A stretch of 64,000 bases of DNA from Streptacidiphilus jeojiense (GTDB lineage Bacteria > Actinomycetota > Actinomycetes > Streptomycetales > Streptomycetaceae), in the NCBI RefSeq assembly GCF_000719095.1, contig NZ_JOEH01000011.1, positions 220,009-284,008 on the forward strand, written 5' to 3'. Of this stretch, positions 27,760 through 59,454 are shown piece by piece. Each line of letters begins with the position of its first letter. Within the stretch, counting starts at the first letter, position 1. The notes beneath the pieces are model-generated. The model did no database searches. It had not been told where the DNA came from and saw only the letters and a list, made by a program, of their open reading frames with translations. The translations under genes were made by a program, and so were the position numbers.

Positions 27760-29448
27760 GTGCGCGTTTCCGGACGGGCGGTACTGGGCCGGGCGGTCAG
27801 CGGCGAATGGCGCGACGTGGTGACCGGGGCGGTGCTCGGGGCCGGGCACCAGGCCGGCGAGGCGATGGTGCCAGTGCTGATCGGCGTGGTCGTCGACCGT
27901 GCGGTGGCCCGCGGCAGCCTGACGGCACTGCTCGGCTGGCTGGTGGTGCTCGCCGCGGTCTACGTCGGACTCTCCTTCAGTTTCCGCTTCGGCGCCCGGG
28001 CCGGGGAGCGCGCCGCCGAGCAGGCGGGCCACCGGCTGCGGATGGACCTGGTCCGGCGGGTGCTGCACCCGGCCGGCGGGGCCGAGAACGGCCGGCTGCC
28101 CGGGGCACTGGCCACCCTGGCCACCGAGGACGCCCGGCGCGTCGGCGCCGTCAACACCGGGCTGGTGTTCGGCATCTCGGCACTGATGGGCCTGGTGGTC
28201 GCCGCAGCCGTACTGCTGCGCACCTCCCTGCCGCTGGGCCTGGTGGTCCTGCTCGGCACGCCCGCGATGACCGCGCTGGGCCATCTGCTCAGCAAGCCGC
28301 TGGAGCAGCGCAGCGAGACCGAACAGGAGCGGGCCGCGGACGCCTCCGGCGTCGCCGCCGACCTGGTCGCCGGACTGCGGGTGCTCAAGGGCCTCGGCGC
28401 GGTCCCCGCCGCGGTCGAACGCTACCGCCGCACCAGCCGCGACTCACTGGCCGCGACACTGCGGGCCACCCGCGCCCAGGCGCTGCAGAACGGCCTGGTG
28501 CTCGCCCTGACCGGGGTCTTCATCGCGGTGATCGCCCTGGTCGGCGGCCGGCTGGCCGCCGAAGGAAGCATCAGCCTGGGCCAGTTGGTCTCGGCCGTCG
28601 GCCTGGCGATGTTCCTGCTCGGCCCGCTGGAGACGCTCACCTGGGTCAACGCCGACCTGGCCCAGGGCCGCGCCTCGGCCCGCCGGATCGCCGAAGTCCT
28701 CTCCGCCGCACCGGAGATCACCACCGCCCAGCCGCTGCCCCCGGCCACACCGGTGCGCGGCGGCCTCCGGCTGCGCGGCGTCGGCCACGGCAGCCTGCGC
28801 GGCCTGGACCTGGACATCGCCCCCGGCGAACTGCTGGGCGTCGCCGTGGCCGACCCCGCGGACGCCACCGCGCTGATCCAGTGCCTGGCCCGGCGGCAGG
28901 ACCCCGGCACCGGAGCGGTCGAGCTGGACGGGATACCGCTGACCGCCCTGGACCCGGCCGAACTGCGCTCGCTGGTGCTGGTCGCCGAGCACGACGCCGA
29001 CCTCTTCGCGGGCACCCTGCACGACAACGTCGCCGCCGCCGCCGACCCGTCGACCGATCTCGCCCCGATCACCGCCGCGGCCGGCGCCGACGAGGTCGCG
29101 GCCGCCCTGGCCCAGGGCTACCACACCCCGGTCAGCGAACGCGGCCGCTCGCTCTCCGGCGGCCAGCGCCAACGGATGGCGCTGGCCCGGGCCCTGGCCG
29201 CCGACCGCGAGGTCCTGGTGCTGCACGACCCGACCACCGCGGTCGACGCGGTCACCGAGGCCGCGATCGCCGACGGCCTGCGCACCCTGCGCCACGGCCG
29301 CACCACCGTACTGATCACCACCAGCCCGGCACTGCTGGCGGTCGCCGACCGGGTGGTGCTGATCGAGCACGGACGAGTCGCCGACACCGGCCCGCACCTG
29401 GAACTGATCCAGCGCCAGTCCGGCTACTGCGCGGCGGTGCTGGCATGA
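27760..29448 (+). CDS. ABC exporter half with degenerate ATP site (subunit A)
   Basis: 562 residues from the GTG at 27760, 7 bases after GGAGG; a GTG at 27754 is too close to that site. Six membrane spans (1-310) precede the nucleotide-binding domain. The signature LSGGQ is intact (465-469). Walker A is lost (VAVADPADAT at 361-370, no Lys), Walker B reads VLVLHDP (485-491) with His and Asp in place of Asp-Glu, and the H-loop His is Thr. It must pair with the next protein in a heterodimer. Siderophore clusters such as coelichelin encode related exporters, so secretion of the siderophore is likely. Confidence 0.88.
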   Translation: MRVSGRAVLGRAVSGEWRDVVTGAVLGAGHQAGEAMVPVLIGVVVDRAVARGSLTALLGWLVVLAAVYVGLSFSFRFGARAGERAAEQAGHRLRMDLVRRVLHPAGGAENGRLPGALATLATEDARRVGAVNTGLVFGISALMGLVVAAAVLLRTSLPLGLVVLLGTPAMTALGHLLSKPLEQRSETEQERAADASGVAADLVAGLRVLKGLGAVPAAVERYRRTSRDSLAATLRATRAQALQNGLVLALTGVFIAVIALVGGRLAAEGSISLGQLVSAVGLAMFLLGPLETLTWVNADLAQGRASARRIAEVLSAAPEITTAQPLPPATPVRGGLRLRGVGHGSLRGLDLDIAPGELLGVAVADPADATALIQCLARRQDPGTGAVELDGIPLTALDPAELRSLVLVAEHDADLFAGTLHDNVAAAADPSTDLAPITAAAGADEVAAALAQGYHTPVSERGRSLSGGQRQRMALARALAADREVLVLHDPTTAVDAVTEAAIADGLRTLRHGRTTVLITTSPALLAVADRVVLIEHGRVADTGPHLELIQRQSGYCAAVLA

Positions 29449-31229
29449 GCGGCACCGACCCGACCAGGGAACTGCTGCCCACCGCCGACCCGGCGCAGAC
29501 CCTGGCCGCGGTCCGGCGCCTGCTGCGCCCGCGCCGAGCACTGGCCCTCGCCGGACTCGCCACCATGACCGGCGCCACCGCCGTGGGACTGCTCACCCAG
29601 CCGCTGCTGGGCCACATCGTCGACCTGGTCGCCGACCACCGCGGCCCCGGCGCCCTGACCCTCCCGGCCGTGCTGCTGGTGCTGGTCGCTGTGGTGCAGG
29701 GCGCCACCACCGCGCTCGGCCGCTCGCTGACCGCCCGGCTCGGCGAGACCGTACTGGCCGCACTGCGCGAGGACTTCGTCGAACGGGCGCTGCGGCTGCC
29801 GCAGCAGCAGTTGGAGCGGGCCGGCTCCGGCGATCTCACCGCCAGGGTCACCGGGGACGTCTCCCGGGTGGCCGAGGCCGTCCGCACCGCCCTGCCTGAG
29901 CTGGTCCGCTCGGCGCTGGCGATCGTGCTGACCCTGGGCGCGCTCGCACTGCTGGACTGGCGCTTCCTGCTGGCGGCGCTACTGGCCGTGCCGATCCAGG
30001 CGGCCACCGCCCGCTGGTACCTGCGCCGGGCCGTACCGCTCTACGCCTCCGAGCGCATCGCCACCGGCGCCCAGCAGCAGGAACTGCTGGACACCGTCGG
30101 GGCAGCGGCCACCATCCGCACCTTCCGGCTGGAGGCGGCGCACACCGAACGGGTGGAGCAGCGCTCCTGGGCCGCGGTGCAGATCACCATGCGCGGGGTG
30201 CGGCTGATCCTGGGCTTCTACAGCCGGCTGCACGTCGCCGAGTACGTCGGACTGGCCGCCGTGCTGCTCACCGGCCTGCTGCTGGTACGGGACGGCTCCG
30301 CGAGCATCGGCGTGGCCACGGCCGCGGCCCTGTACTTCCACAGCCTGTTCGACCCGGTCAACGCGGCGCTGGTGCTGCTGGACGACATGCAGTCGGCCGG
30401 GGCGGGGCTGGCCCGGCTGGTCGGCGTCACCGATCTGGCGGACCATCAGGACCCGCCGCTGCCTTCCGCGTCCGGCACCGACACCGACACCGACACGGCC
30501 GTCGAGGTGACCGCCCTCGGCCACGCCTACGCCCCCGGCCGGCCGGTGCTGCACGGCATCGACCTCACCCTGCGCCGCGGCGAGCAGGTGGCCCTGGTCG
30601 GCGAGAGCGGCGCCGGCAAGAGCACCCTGGCCGCCCTGATCGCCGGCATCCACAGCCCGACCAGCGGCACCGTCCGGCTCGCCACCGCCCTCAACGACAG
30701 CGACCCGCACAGCCTCCCGGTCGGACTGGTCACCCAGGAGGTGCATGTCTTCGCCGGCTCCCTGGCGGACGACCTCCGGCTGGCCCGCCCCGACGCGGGC
30801 GAACCCGAACTGCGCGCCGCCCTGGACAAGGTGGGCGCACTGGCCTGGGCCGAGGCGCTGCCCGAGGCGCTGCGGACCGTGGTCGGCGAGGGCGGCCACC
30901 GCCTCACCCCCACCCAGGCCCAGCAGTTGGCACTGGCCCGGCTGATCCTGGCCGACCCGCCGGTCGCCGTGCTGGACGAGGCCACCGCGGAGGCCGGCAG
31001 CGCCGGAGCCCTCCTGCTGGAGGCCGCCACCGCACAAGCGCTGCGGGGCCGCACCGCGCTGATCGTGGCGCACCGGCTCAGCCAGGCCGCGACCGCGGAC
31101 CGGATCGTCGTCATGGACGGCGGCCGGATCGTCGAGAGCGGCACCCACGACCGGCTCAGCAGTGCGGGCGGCCGCTACGCCGACCTGTGGGCGGCCTGGT
31201 CGGGGACCCGCACCGGCACCACCCACTGA
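29445..31229 (+). CDS. ABC exporter half with intact Walker motifs (subunit B)
   Basis: 594 residues from the ATG at 29445, overlapping the upstream stop (ATGA). Six membrane spans (about 30-320) are followed by a nucleotide-binding domain with intact Walker A GESGAGKST (386-394), Q-loop Gln431, Walker B VAVLDEAT (507-514) and H-loop His543. The signature is degenerate: LTPTQ (487-491) instead of LSGGQ. Together with subunit A this gives one complete ATP site (Walker motifs from B, signature from A) and one dead site. The expected role is siderophore export. Confidence 0.9.
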   Translation: MSGTDPTRELLPTADPAQTLAAVRRLLRPRRALALAGLATMTGATAVGLLTQPLLGHIVDLVADHRGPGALTLPAVLLVLVAVVQGATTALGRSLTARLGETVLAALREDFVERALRLPQQQLERAGSGDLTARVTGDVSRVAEAVRTALPELVRSALAIVLTLGALALLDWRFLLAALLAVPIQAATARWYLRRAVPLYASERIATGAQQQELLDTVGAAATIRTFRLEAAHTERVEQRSWAAVQITMRGVRLILGFYSRLHVAEYVGLAAVLLTGLLLVRDGSASIGVATAAALYFHSLFDPVNAALVLLDDMQSAGAGLARLVGVTDLADHQDPPLPSASGTDTDTDTAVEVTALGHAYAPGRPVLHGIDLTLRRGEQVALVGESGAGKSTLAALIAGIHSPTSGTVRLATALNDSDPHSLPVGLVTQEVHVFAGSLADDLRLARPDAGEPELRAALDKVGALAWAEALPEALRTVVGEGGHRLTPTQAQQLALARLILADPPVAVLDEATAEAGSAGALLLEAATAQALRGRTALIVAHRLSQAATADRIVVMDGGRIVESGTHDRLSSAGGRYADLWAAWSGTRTGTTH

Positions 31230-31284
31230 CCCCAACAGACCTTCCCTCCACGGCATCACCACAGCGAACCAAAGGACATGACTC

Positions 31285-32355
31285 ATGCGCTCCTTCCCGA
31301 GAGGCACCCGCACCGCCACCGCACTGGCCTCCGGCCTGGTCCTGCTCGGCGCCGCCACCGCCTGCGGCTCCAGCACCGGCGAGACCACCGCCTCGGCCGG
31401 CGACGCCAAGGCCAGTGCCACCGCGGGCTCGGCCTTCCCGGTGACCATCGCCAACAAGTTCGGCAGCACCACCGTCAAGGCCGCACCCAAGCGCATCGTC
31501 ACGGTCGGACTGACCGACCAGGACGCGGTGCTGGCGCTGGGTCAGGTACCGGTGGCCACCACCGAGTGGCTCGGCGCGTACAAGGGCGCCATCGGCCCCT
31601 GGGCCACCGCCAAGCTGGGCAGCGCCGCGCTGCCGACCGTGCTGAAGGACCCCGGCACCGGGCCCAATGCCGAGCAGATCGCCGCGCTGCACCCGGACCT
31701 GATCCTGGCGGTGTACGCGGGCCTGACGGATGCTCAGTACAAGACCCTGTCCAAGATCGCCCCGGTGGTCGCCGCACCCAAGGGCTACAACGACTACGGG
31801 GTCCCCTGGCAGCAGCAGACCGAGATCATCGGCCAGGCGCTGGGCAAGGCCACCGAGGCCAAGACCCTGGTCTCGGGCGTCGACGCCGACTTCGCCGCCG
31901 CTGCCAAGGCACACCCGGAGTTCGCCGGGAAGACCGCCGTGATGGCCACGCCGTACCAGGGCTTCTTCGTCTACGGCAGCGAGGACCCGCGTTCGCGCAT
32001 GCTCACCTCGCTCGGCTTCAAGCTGCCCGCGACCCTGGACAAGGTCATCGGCAACCAGTTCGGCGACAACATCAGCAACGAGCGCACCGACCTGCTGAAC
32101 ACCGATGCCATCGTCTGGCTGGTGGACGACCCGGCCAAGGACGAGGCCGCGCTGCACGCCAACAAGCTCTACGGCGACCTGGCGGTGGTCAAGCAGGGCC
32201 GCGAGGTGTTCGTCCCCAGCAGCAGCGACTTCGGCAACGCGACCTCCTTCGTCTCGGTGCTGAGCCTGCCCTACACCCTGGAGCGGCTGGTGCCGATGCT
32301 GTCCGAGGCCGTGGACGGCAACCCGGCGACCAAGGTGGTCACCCCGACCTCCTGA
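31285..32355 (+). CDS. Ferri-siderophore-binding lipoprotein (FepB/FhuD class)
   Basis: 356 residues from the ATG at 31285, with AAAGGA upstream. A lipoprotein signal ends at TAC with Cys27. The mature part is a periplasmic-binding fold of class III: APKRIVTVGLTDQDAVLALGQVPVATT, then AALHPDLILAVYAGLTDAQYKTLSKIAPVV. It is the extracellular receptor that hands the ferri-siderophore to the FecCD permeases encoded at 53-55 kb. It is co-transcribed with the exporter pair behind the iron box and separated from the MbtH gene by a very strong terminator. Confidence 0.92.
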   Translation: MRSFPRGTRTATALASGLVLLGAATACGSSTGETTASAGDAKASATAGSAFPVTIANKFGSTTVKAAPKRIVTVGLTDQDAVLALGQVPVATTEWLGAYKGAIGPWATAKLGSAALPTVLKDPGTGPNAEQIAALHPDLILAVYAGLTDAQYKTLSKIAPVVAAPKGYNDYGVPWQQQTEIIGQALGKATEAKTLVSGVDADFAAAAKAHPEFAGKTAVMATPYQGFFVYGSEDPRSRMLTSLGFKLPATLDKVIGNQFGDNISNERTDLLNTDAIVWLVDDPAKDEAALHANKLYGDLAVVKQGREVFVPSSSDFGNATSFVSVLSLPYTLERLVPMLSEAVDGNPATKVVTPTS

Positions 32356-32372
32356 TCCCGCCCACCGCAGTA

Positions 32373-32423
32373 CGCCGAAGGGGCCGGCCCGCGAATCGTC
32401 TTCGCGGGCCGGCCCCTTCGGCG
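32373..32423. terminator. Strong bidirectional terminator between binding protein and MbtH genes
   Basis: A 23-base perfect stem (32373-32395 with 32401-32423) with a TCGTC loop, between two convergent genes whose stop codons lie 18 and 9 bases away. Confidence 0.9.
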
Positions 32424-32431
32424 TTCTCGGG

Positions 32432-32644
32432 TCAACCGTCCTGCCGCACCAGGCTCTTGGGCCGCAGGTCGGTCCAGTTGGCCTCGATGTACTCCAGGCA
32501 CTCCGGACGGGCGGCCGGCCCGTGGGCCACCGTCCAGCCCGCCGGGACGTCGACGAAGTCGGGCCACAGGCTGTGCTGGCCCTCCTCGTTGACCAGGACG
32601 GTGTAGACGCCGTCGGGGTTCTCGAAGGGGTTGCTGTTGCTCAT
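32432..32644 (-). CDS. MbtH-like protein
   Basis: 70 residues from an ATG with an AAGGAGAGA ribosome site. It has the family signature [24 protein letters not shown] and the invariant Trp residues. MbtH-like proteins bind adenylation domains and are needed for their folding or activity. It lies 40 bases downstream of the NRPS gene on the same strand and is translated from the same message, so it should serve the six adenylation domains of that protein. Confidence 0.97.
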   Translation of the reverse strand: MSNSNPFENPDGVYTVLVNEEGQHSLWPDFVDVPAGWTVAHGPAARPECLEYIEANWTDLRPKSLVRQDG

Positions 32645-32684
32645 CGTGGTTCTCTCCTTGCAGGGGTTGCGGGTTGAGCTCTGT

Positions 32685-52976
<20,292 letters not shown>

Positions 52977-53040
52977 CGAGTCGACCGTGCCTCTCAGGAC
53001 GTGCGGAACCGGCGCGAAGCCGGACGATCAGTCGCCATAC

Positions 53041-53059
53041 TAAGGTAAGGATTACCTAA
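53041..53059 (-). promoter_or_regulatory. Iron box on the NRPS side of the divergent promoter
   Basis: TAAGGTAAGGATTACCTAA is a DtxR/DmdR-type palindrome 65 bases before the NRPS start. Derepression under iron starvation would switch on NRPS and MbtH. Confidence 0.8.
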
Positions 53060-53085
53060 CTTAGAACCCTCCAGGCCGATCAAGC

Positions 53086-53104
53086 TAAGGTGTGCCTAAC
53101 CTAA
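53086..53104 (+). promoter_or_regulatory. Iron box on the importer side of the divergent promoter
   Basis: TAAGGTGTGCCTAACCTAA is a second palindrome, 45 bases from the first and 40 bases before the permease start. Separate boxes for the two directions suggest two repressor binding events. Confidence 0.82.
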
Positions 53105-53143
53105 GAGCTATTCCCCTGACGGCACCCCCAAGGAGGCCCGCCG

Positions 53144-54169
53144 GTGACCCGGAGCGCGGCGCTTCGCCCCACCCTGCTCGTGGCCCTGCTCGGCACCGCT
53201 CTGCTGGCGATCTGTCTGCTGTCGCTGTCACTTGGCGCCCGGAGCATCCCGCCGATCGAGGTCGCCAGGACCCTGCTCGGCCATCCCCCTGACCAGGACG
53301 TGCACGACATCGTCTGGTCGGCGCGGGTCCCGCGCACCGCCCTCGGCCTGACCGCGGGAGCGGCACTGGGCCTGTCCGGCGCGCTGATGCAGGCACTGAC
53401 CCGCAACCCGCTGGCCGACCCCGGCATCCTCGGGGTCAGCGCCGGCGCGTCCTTCGCGATCGTGCTGGCCATCGAACTGTTTGGGCTCGGCTCGCTGCTC
53501 GGCTACATCTGGTTCGCCTTCGCCGGCGCGATGGCCGCCAGCCTCGTGGTCTACCTGCTGGGCCGCACCGGCCGCAGCGGACTGACACCGGTCAAACTGG
53601 CCCTGGCGGGTGTGGCCGTCACCGCGCTGCTGTCCTCACTCACCAGCGCCGTGGTGCTCACCGACCCGGACGCCCTGGACCGCTACCGGTTCTGGTCGGC
53701 CGGCTCACTGGGGACCGCCACCGGCTCCACCGTGCTGCACTTCCTGCCCTTCCTCGCCCTCGGCGCGCTGCTCGCGCTGAGCTGCGCGCCCGCGCTCAAC
53801 AGCCTGGCGCTGGGCGACGACGTGGCGGCCTCACTCGGACGCCGGCTCGGCCTGGTGCGCTTCCAGGGCGTCGTCGCGATCGTGCTGCTGGCGGGCGGCG
53901 CGGTGGCGGTGATCGGCCCGGTGGTCTTCCTCGGCCTGGTGGTCCCGCACGCGGCCAGGATCGTGGCCCAGCAGGCCGGCCTCGGCCCGGACCACCGCTG
54001 GCTGCTGCCGATCTCCGCAGTACTGGCCCCCTGCCTGCTGCTGCTGGCCGACATCGTCGGCCGGCTGGTCGAACGCCCCATCGAGGTCCAGGCCGGCATC
54101 ATCGTCGCCTTCATCGGCGGCCCCTTCTTCATCGCCCTGGTACGCCGACGCCGACTCGCGGAGATCTGA
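53144..54169 (+). CDS. Ferri-siderophore ABC importer permease 1 (FecCD family)
   Basis: 341 residues from a GTG at 53144, 7 bases after AAGGAGG. It has 9-10 membrane spans and FecCD signatures: RVPRTALGLTAGAALGLSGALMQALTRNPLADPGILGVSAGASFA and PVVFLGLVVPHAARI. With the next gene it forms the pore that takes the iron-loaded siderophore into the cytoplasm. Confidence 0.95.
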   Translation: MTRSAALRPTLLVALLGTALLAICLLSLSLGARSIPPIEVARTLLGHPPDQDVHDIVWSARVPRTALGLTAGAALGLSGALMQALTRNPLADPGILGVSAGASFAIVLAIELFGLGSLLGYIWFAFAGAMAASLVVYLLGRTGRSGLTPVKLALAGVAVTALLSSLTSAVVLTDPDALDRYRFWSAGSLGTATGSTVLHFLPFLALGALLALSCAPALNSLALGDDVAASLGRRLGLVRFQGVVAIVLLAGGAVAVIGPVVFLGLVVPHAARIVAQQAGLGPDHRWLLPISAVLAPCLLLLADIVGRLVERPIEVQAGIIVAFIGGPFFIALVRRRRLAEI

Positions 54170-54171
54170 TC

Positions 54172-55245
54172 ATGACCCTCCCCACGGCGGACTCCGCCGC
54201 CGCACCGCGGGTACGCGCACTGCGGCTGGCCGTGCCGCCCGTCTCCGCCCTGCTGCGACCGCGGCTGATCGCCGTCAGCGCCGGACTCGCCGTCGCCGTC
54301 TTCCTGGTCTTCTGCTGGGGCGTCTCCATCGGGGACTACCCGGTCAGCCTGCTGGGCGTGGTCAAGGCCCTGGTCGACAAGGGCGATCCGGGCACCCTGC
54401 TGGTGGTCCGCGACCTGCGGCTGCCACGGGCGGTGGTGGGACTGCTGGTCGGCATCGCCTTCGGGATCTCCGGCGCGCTCTTCCAGACGATGACCCGCAA
54501 CCCGCTGGCCAGCCCGGACATGATCGGCCTGACCGAGGGCGCGGGCACGGCCGTGGTGGCCGGCATCGTCTGGGGCTGGGACAGCCACGTCAGCGCCCAG
54601 ACCCTGGGCCTGCTCGGCGCGCTGGGCACCGCCCTGATCGTCTACCTGCTCTCCTGGAAGCGCGGCAGCACCGGCTACCGGATCATCCTGATCGGCATCG
54701 GGGTGTCCTGGATCTGCTCCAGCGCCACCGACTACCTGGTCGCCAACGGCAGCAGGTTCCAGGCGTCCGAGTCGATCGGCTGGCTGGTCGGCAACCTCAA
54801 CGGCCGCACCTGGGACCAGGCCCGCCCGCTCGCCCTGGCCCTGCTCGTCCTGCTGCCCGTGTCGCTGCTGCTGGGCCGTCAGCTGCGCACGCTGCAGCTG
54901 GGCGACGACGTCGCGGCCGGGCTGGGCACCCGGGTGCAGACGGTCCGGCTGGCCGTCCTGGTCACCGGCGTCGGCCTGATCGCCTTCGGCACCGCGGCCG
55001 CCGGCCCGATCGCCTTCGTGGCCCTGGCCGCACCGCAGACCGCCCAGCGGCTGGCCGGCACCGCCTGGCCGCCCACCCTCGCCTCGGGACTCACCGGGGC
55101 ACTGATGGTCCTCGTCGGCGACCTGGTCGCACGCGAGGTGATCCCCGGCACCGAGCTGCCGGTCGGGATCGTCACCGGTGTCATCGGCGCGCCGGTCCTG
55201 CTCTGGCTGCTCACCCGCGCGAACCGCGCCGGATCTGGAGGCTGA
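54172..55245 (+). CDS. Ferri-siderophore ABC importer permease 2 (FecCD family)
   Basis: 357 residues; the ATG is two bases after the previous stop. FecCD marks include LRLPRAVVGLLVGIAFGISGALFQTMTRNPLASPDMIGLTEGAG and GPIAFVALAAPQTAQRL. Its N-terminal ~35 residues are a soluble extension before the first span. It is the heterodimer partner of permease 1. Confidence 0.95.
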   Translation: MTLPTADSAAAPRVRALRLAVPPVSALLRPRLIAVSAGLAVAVFLVFCWGVSIGDYPVSLLGVVKALVDKGDPGTLLVVRDLRLPRAVVGLLVGIAFGISGALFQTMTRNPLASPDMIGLTEGAGTAVVAGIVWGWDSHVSAQTLGLLGALGTALIVYLLSWKRGSTGYRIILIGIGVSWICSSATDYLVANGSRFQASESIGWLVGNLNGRTWDQARPLALALLVLLPVSLLLGRQLRTLQLGDDVAAGLGTRVQTVRLAVLVTGVGLIAFGTAAAGPIAFVALAAPQTAQRLAGTAWPPTLASGLTGALMVLVGDLVAREVIPGTELPVGIVTGVIGAPVLLWLLTRANRAGSGG

Positions 55246-55249
55246 ACCC

Positions 55250-56146
<897 letters not shown>

Positions 56147-56157
56147 CCCGTGGGCGC

Positions 56158-56198
56158 GGGTGACGGGCCGCCGGCACAACACTGACGGCCCGTCACCC
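56158..56198. terminator. Bidirectional terminator between importer and argB genes
   Basis: A 13-base perfect stem (56158-56170 with 56186-56198) and a 15-base loop between convergent stop codons. Confidence 0.8.
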
Positions 56199-56210
56199 AC
56201 CACTCACCGG

Positions 56211-57065
56211 CTACCGCCCGTCCGGCAGAACCGTCGTCCCTACGCTCGCCGTGCCCGTCCTGCCCGCTGGGCCCGCCGCACCGGCGCTCCCGGCCAGCCC
56301 GGCCCTGAGGGCGTGCGGTGACCGTCCGTCCAGGACCCGTGCGGACCGCACCCCCGCGCGGACCGCCCGCAGGCACGCCTCCATCTTGGGTCCCATCCCC
56401 CCGCTCAGCCCCGGCAGCATCCGCTCCAGTTCTCCCGCGCCGATCCGGTCCACCACCCGCTCGCTCCGCGGCCAGTCCGCGTACAGGCCGGGGACGTCGG
56501 TGAGCACCACCAGCGTCTCCGCCCGCAGCGCCGCCGCCACCGCGCCCGCGGCCGTGTCGGCGTTCACGTTGTAGACCTGGCCGTCCTCGCCGCGCCCCAG
56601 CGAGGAGAGCACCGGGATGTGGCCGTGGTCCAGCAGCAGTTCCAGCAGCGCGGTGTCGACCCGCGCCACATCGCCGACCAGCCCGAGGTCCACCCGCTCC
56701 CCCGCCACCTCGGCGTACCGCCGCTCCGCGGTCAGGGTGCGCGCGTCCTCCCCGCTGAGCCCGACCGCATAGGGCCCGTGCTCGTTGAGCAGGCCGACCA
56801 GCTCCGGCTGGACCCGTCCGGCCAGCACCATCCGGACCACGTCCAGCGCCGAGGGGCCGGTGACCCGCAGGCCGTTCAGGAACGGCGTCTTGATGCCCCG
56901 CCGGTCCAGCTCCGCGCCGATCTGCGGGCCGCCGCCGTGCACCACCACCGGCCGCAGCCCCTCCTCCCGCAGCCGCACCACGTCCCGGGCGAAGGCCCGC
57001 CGCAGCGCCGGCTCGGTCATGGCGTGGCCGCCGTACTTGACGACCACGGTGCGTGCGGCCGTCAC
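56211..57065 (-). CDS. argB: N-acetylglutamate kinase in the siderophore cluster, short form
   Basis: 284 residues from the GTG at 57065, overlapping the formyltransferase stop (GTGA). ArgB motifs are all present: KYGGHAM (Lys10), [27 protein letters not shown] and [11 protein letters not shown]. It phosphorylates N-acetylglutamate, the second step toward ornithine. Chromosomal streptomycete ArgB proteins carry about 30 more N-terminal residues; that extension forms the arginine-sensing helix in feedback-inhibited enzymes, and here it is absent. Its place next to hydroxyornithine genes and behind an iron box indicates a dedicated ornithine supply. Insensitivity to arginine is inferred. Confidence 0.92.
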   Translation of the reverse strand: MTAARTVVVKYGGHAMTEPALRRAFARDVVRLREEGLRPVVVHGGGPQIGAELDRRGIKTPFLNGLRVTGPSALDVVRMVLAGRVQPELVGLLNEHGPYAVGLSGEDARTLTAERRYAEVAGERVDLGLVGDVARVDTALLELLLDHGHIPVLSSLGRGEDGQVYNVNADTAAGAVAAALRAETLVVLTDVPGLYADWPRSERVVDRIGAGELERMLPGLSGGMGPKMEACLRAVRAGVRSARVLDGRSPHALRAGLAGSAGAAGPAGRTGTASVGTTVLPDGR

Positions 57066-58006
57066 GGACGCGCGGTCAGGTAGCCGCCCATGGTGCGGAA
57101 GTAGTCGGTGGCCGCGTGCTCCGTACCGTCCTCGGTGCGCACCCGGGTGACGGCGAGGCCGCGCAGCCGCCCGCTGCGGGCCTCCGCCCCGGCGACGACG
57201 ACCACGCCGTCTCCCTCCCTGATGAAGATCCGCCCCGGCGTGCCGCCGTAGCAGGCCTGCGACACCTCGGCCGCGACGATCCGGATCCGCTCCCCGCGGT
57301 GGTAGGCGAAGGCATTGGGGTACGGGTCGGACTGGGCCCGGACCAGGCGCTGGATGGACTCGGCCGGCCAGCTCCAGTCGATCCGGCTGTCCTCCTCCGA
57401 GCGCTTGTGGAAGAAGCTGGCCCGGCTGCGGTCCTGGGCGGTCCACTGCGCCCGCCCCGAGTCGATCAGGTCCAGCGACTCCTGCACCAGCGGGCCGATC
57501 AGGTCCACCGTGCGGTGGAACAGGTCGGTCACCGTGTCCTCCGGGCCCACCGGCACTGCATGCTGCAACAGCACGTCCCCGGCGTCGAGTTCGGCGTTCA
57601 TCCGGTGCGCGGTCAGCCCGACCTCCCGCTCGCCGTTGATCAGCGCCCAGATCAGCGGCGAGAAGCCGGCGTAGGCCGGCAGCAGCGAGTCATGGACGTT
57701 GAGGGTGCCGTGCCGGGGCAGGTCGAAGATCTCCGGCGGCAGCAGGGTGCGCCAGTTGTTGGCCACGATCAGATCGGGCTCGGCCTCGCGCACGGCCGCC
57801 AGCAACGCGTCGTCAGGGCGGCTGCACAGCAGCACCGGAACCCCGTGCTTCTCGGCCAGTTCGGCCACCGAGTCGCTCCAGATCCGCTCGTACGCATGGT
57901 CGCTGCGCGGATGGGTGACGGCGAGGACCACCTGGTGCTCCGACTCCAGCAGGGCCTGGAGTGTCCGGTGGCCCCAGGTCTGATAACCGAACATGACGAC
58001 CCGCAT
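57062..58006 (-). CDS. N5-hydroxyornithine formyltransferase (CchA-like)
   Basis: 314 residues from the ATG at 58006 with a GAGAGGA ribosome site; the frame extends to 58042 without support. The methionyl-tRNA-formyltransferase fold carries [16 protein letters not shown] (Asn103, His105) and LDAGDVLL (Asp144), the catalytic triad for 10-formyl-tetrahydrofolate. The C-terminal domain is the smaller OB-like fold. CchA of the coelichelin cluster formylates N5-hydroxyornithine to give a hydroxamate; the same role is expected here. First gene of the minus-strand arm from the 58.05 kb iron box, coupled to argB. Confidence 0.93.
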   Translation of the reverse strand: MRVVMFGYQTWGHRTLQALLESEHQVVLAVTHPRSDHAYERIWSDSVAELAEKHGVPVLLCSRPDDALLAAVREAEPDLIVANNWRTLLPPEIFDLPRHGTLNVHDSLLPAYAGFSPLIWALINGEREVGLTAHRMNAELDAGDVLLQHAVPVGPEDTVTDLFHRTVDLIGPLVQESLDLIDSGRAQWTAQDRSRASFFHKRSEEDSRIDWSWPAESIQRLVRAQSDPYPNAFAYHRGERIRIVAAEVSQACYGGTPGRIFIREGDGVVVVAGAEARSGRLRGLAVTRVRTEDGTEHAATDYFRTMGGYLTARP

Positions 58007-58047
58007 GGAAGTTCCTCTCGGAGGGCAGTGATGCAGAGGCAATGTTG

Positions 58048-58066
58048 CAAGGTAAGCCTAACCTTA
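58048..58066. promoter_or_regulatory. Iron box shared by the formyltransferase-argB and monooxygenase-GNAT arms
   Basis: On the minus strand TAAGGTTAGGCTTACCTTG, a near-consensus DmdR/IdeR palindrome centred between the two divergent starts (58006 and 58102). One box can control both arms. Confidence 0.85.
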
Positions 58067-58101
58067 CTTAGTCTGTCGCTGGTCAAGGGAGGCACCACGC
58101 A

Positions 58102-59451
<1,350 letters not shown>

Positions 59452-59454
59452 ACG

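Noticed and set aside
56211..57446. Longer argB frame starting at 57446
   Set aside because: The extra 127 residues overlap the formyltransferase gene and look like shadow sequence (Arg/Gly-rich). The GTG at 57065 gives the normal ArgB start with a 4-base overlap.
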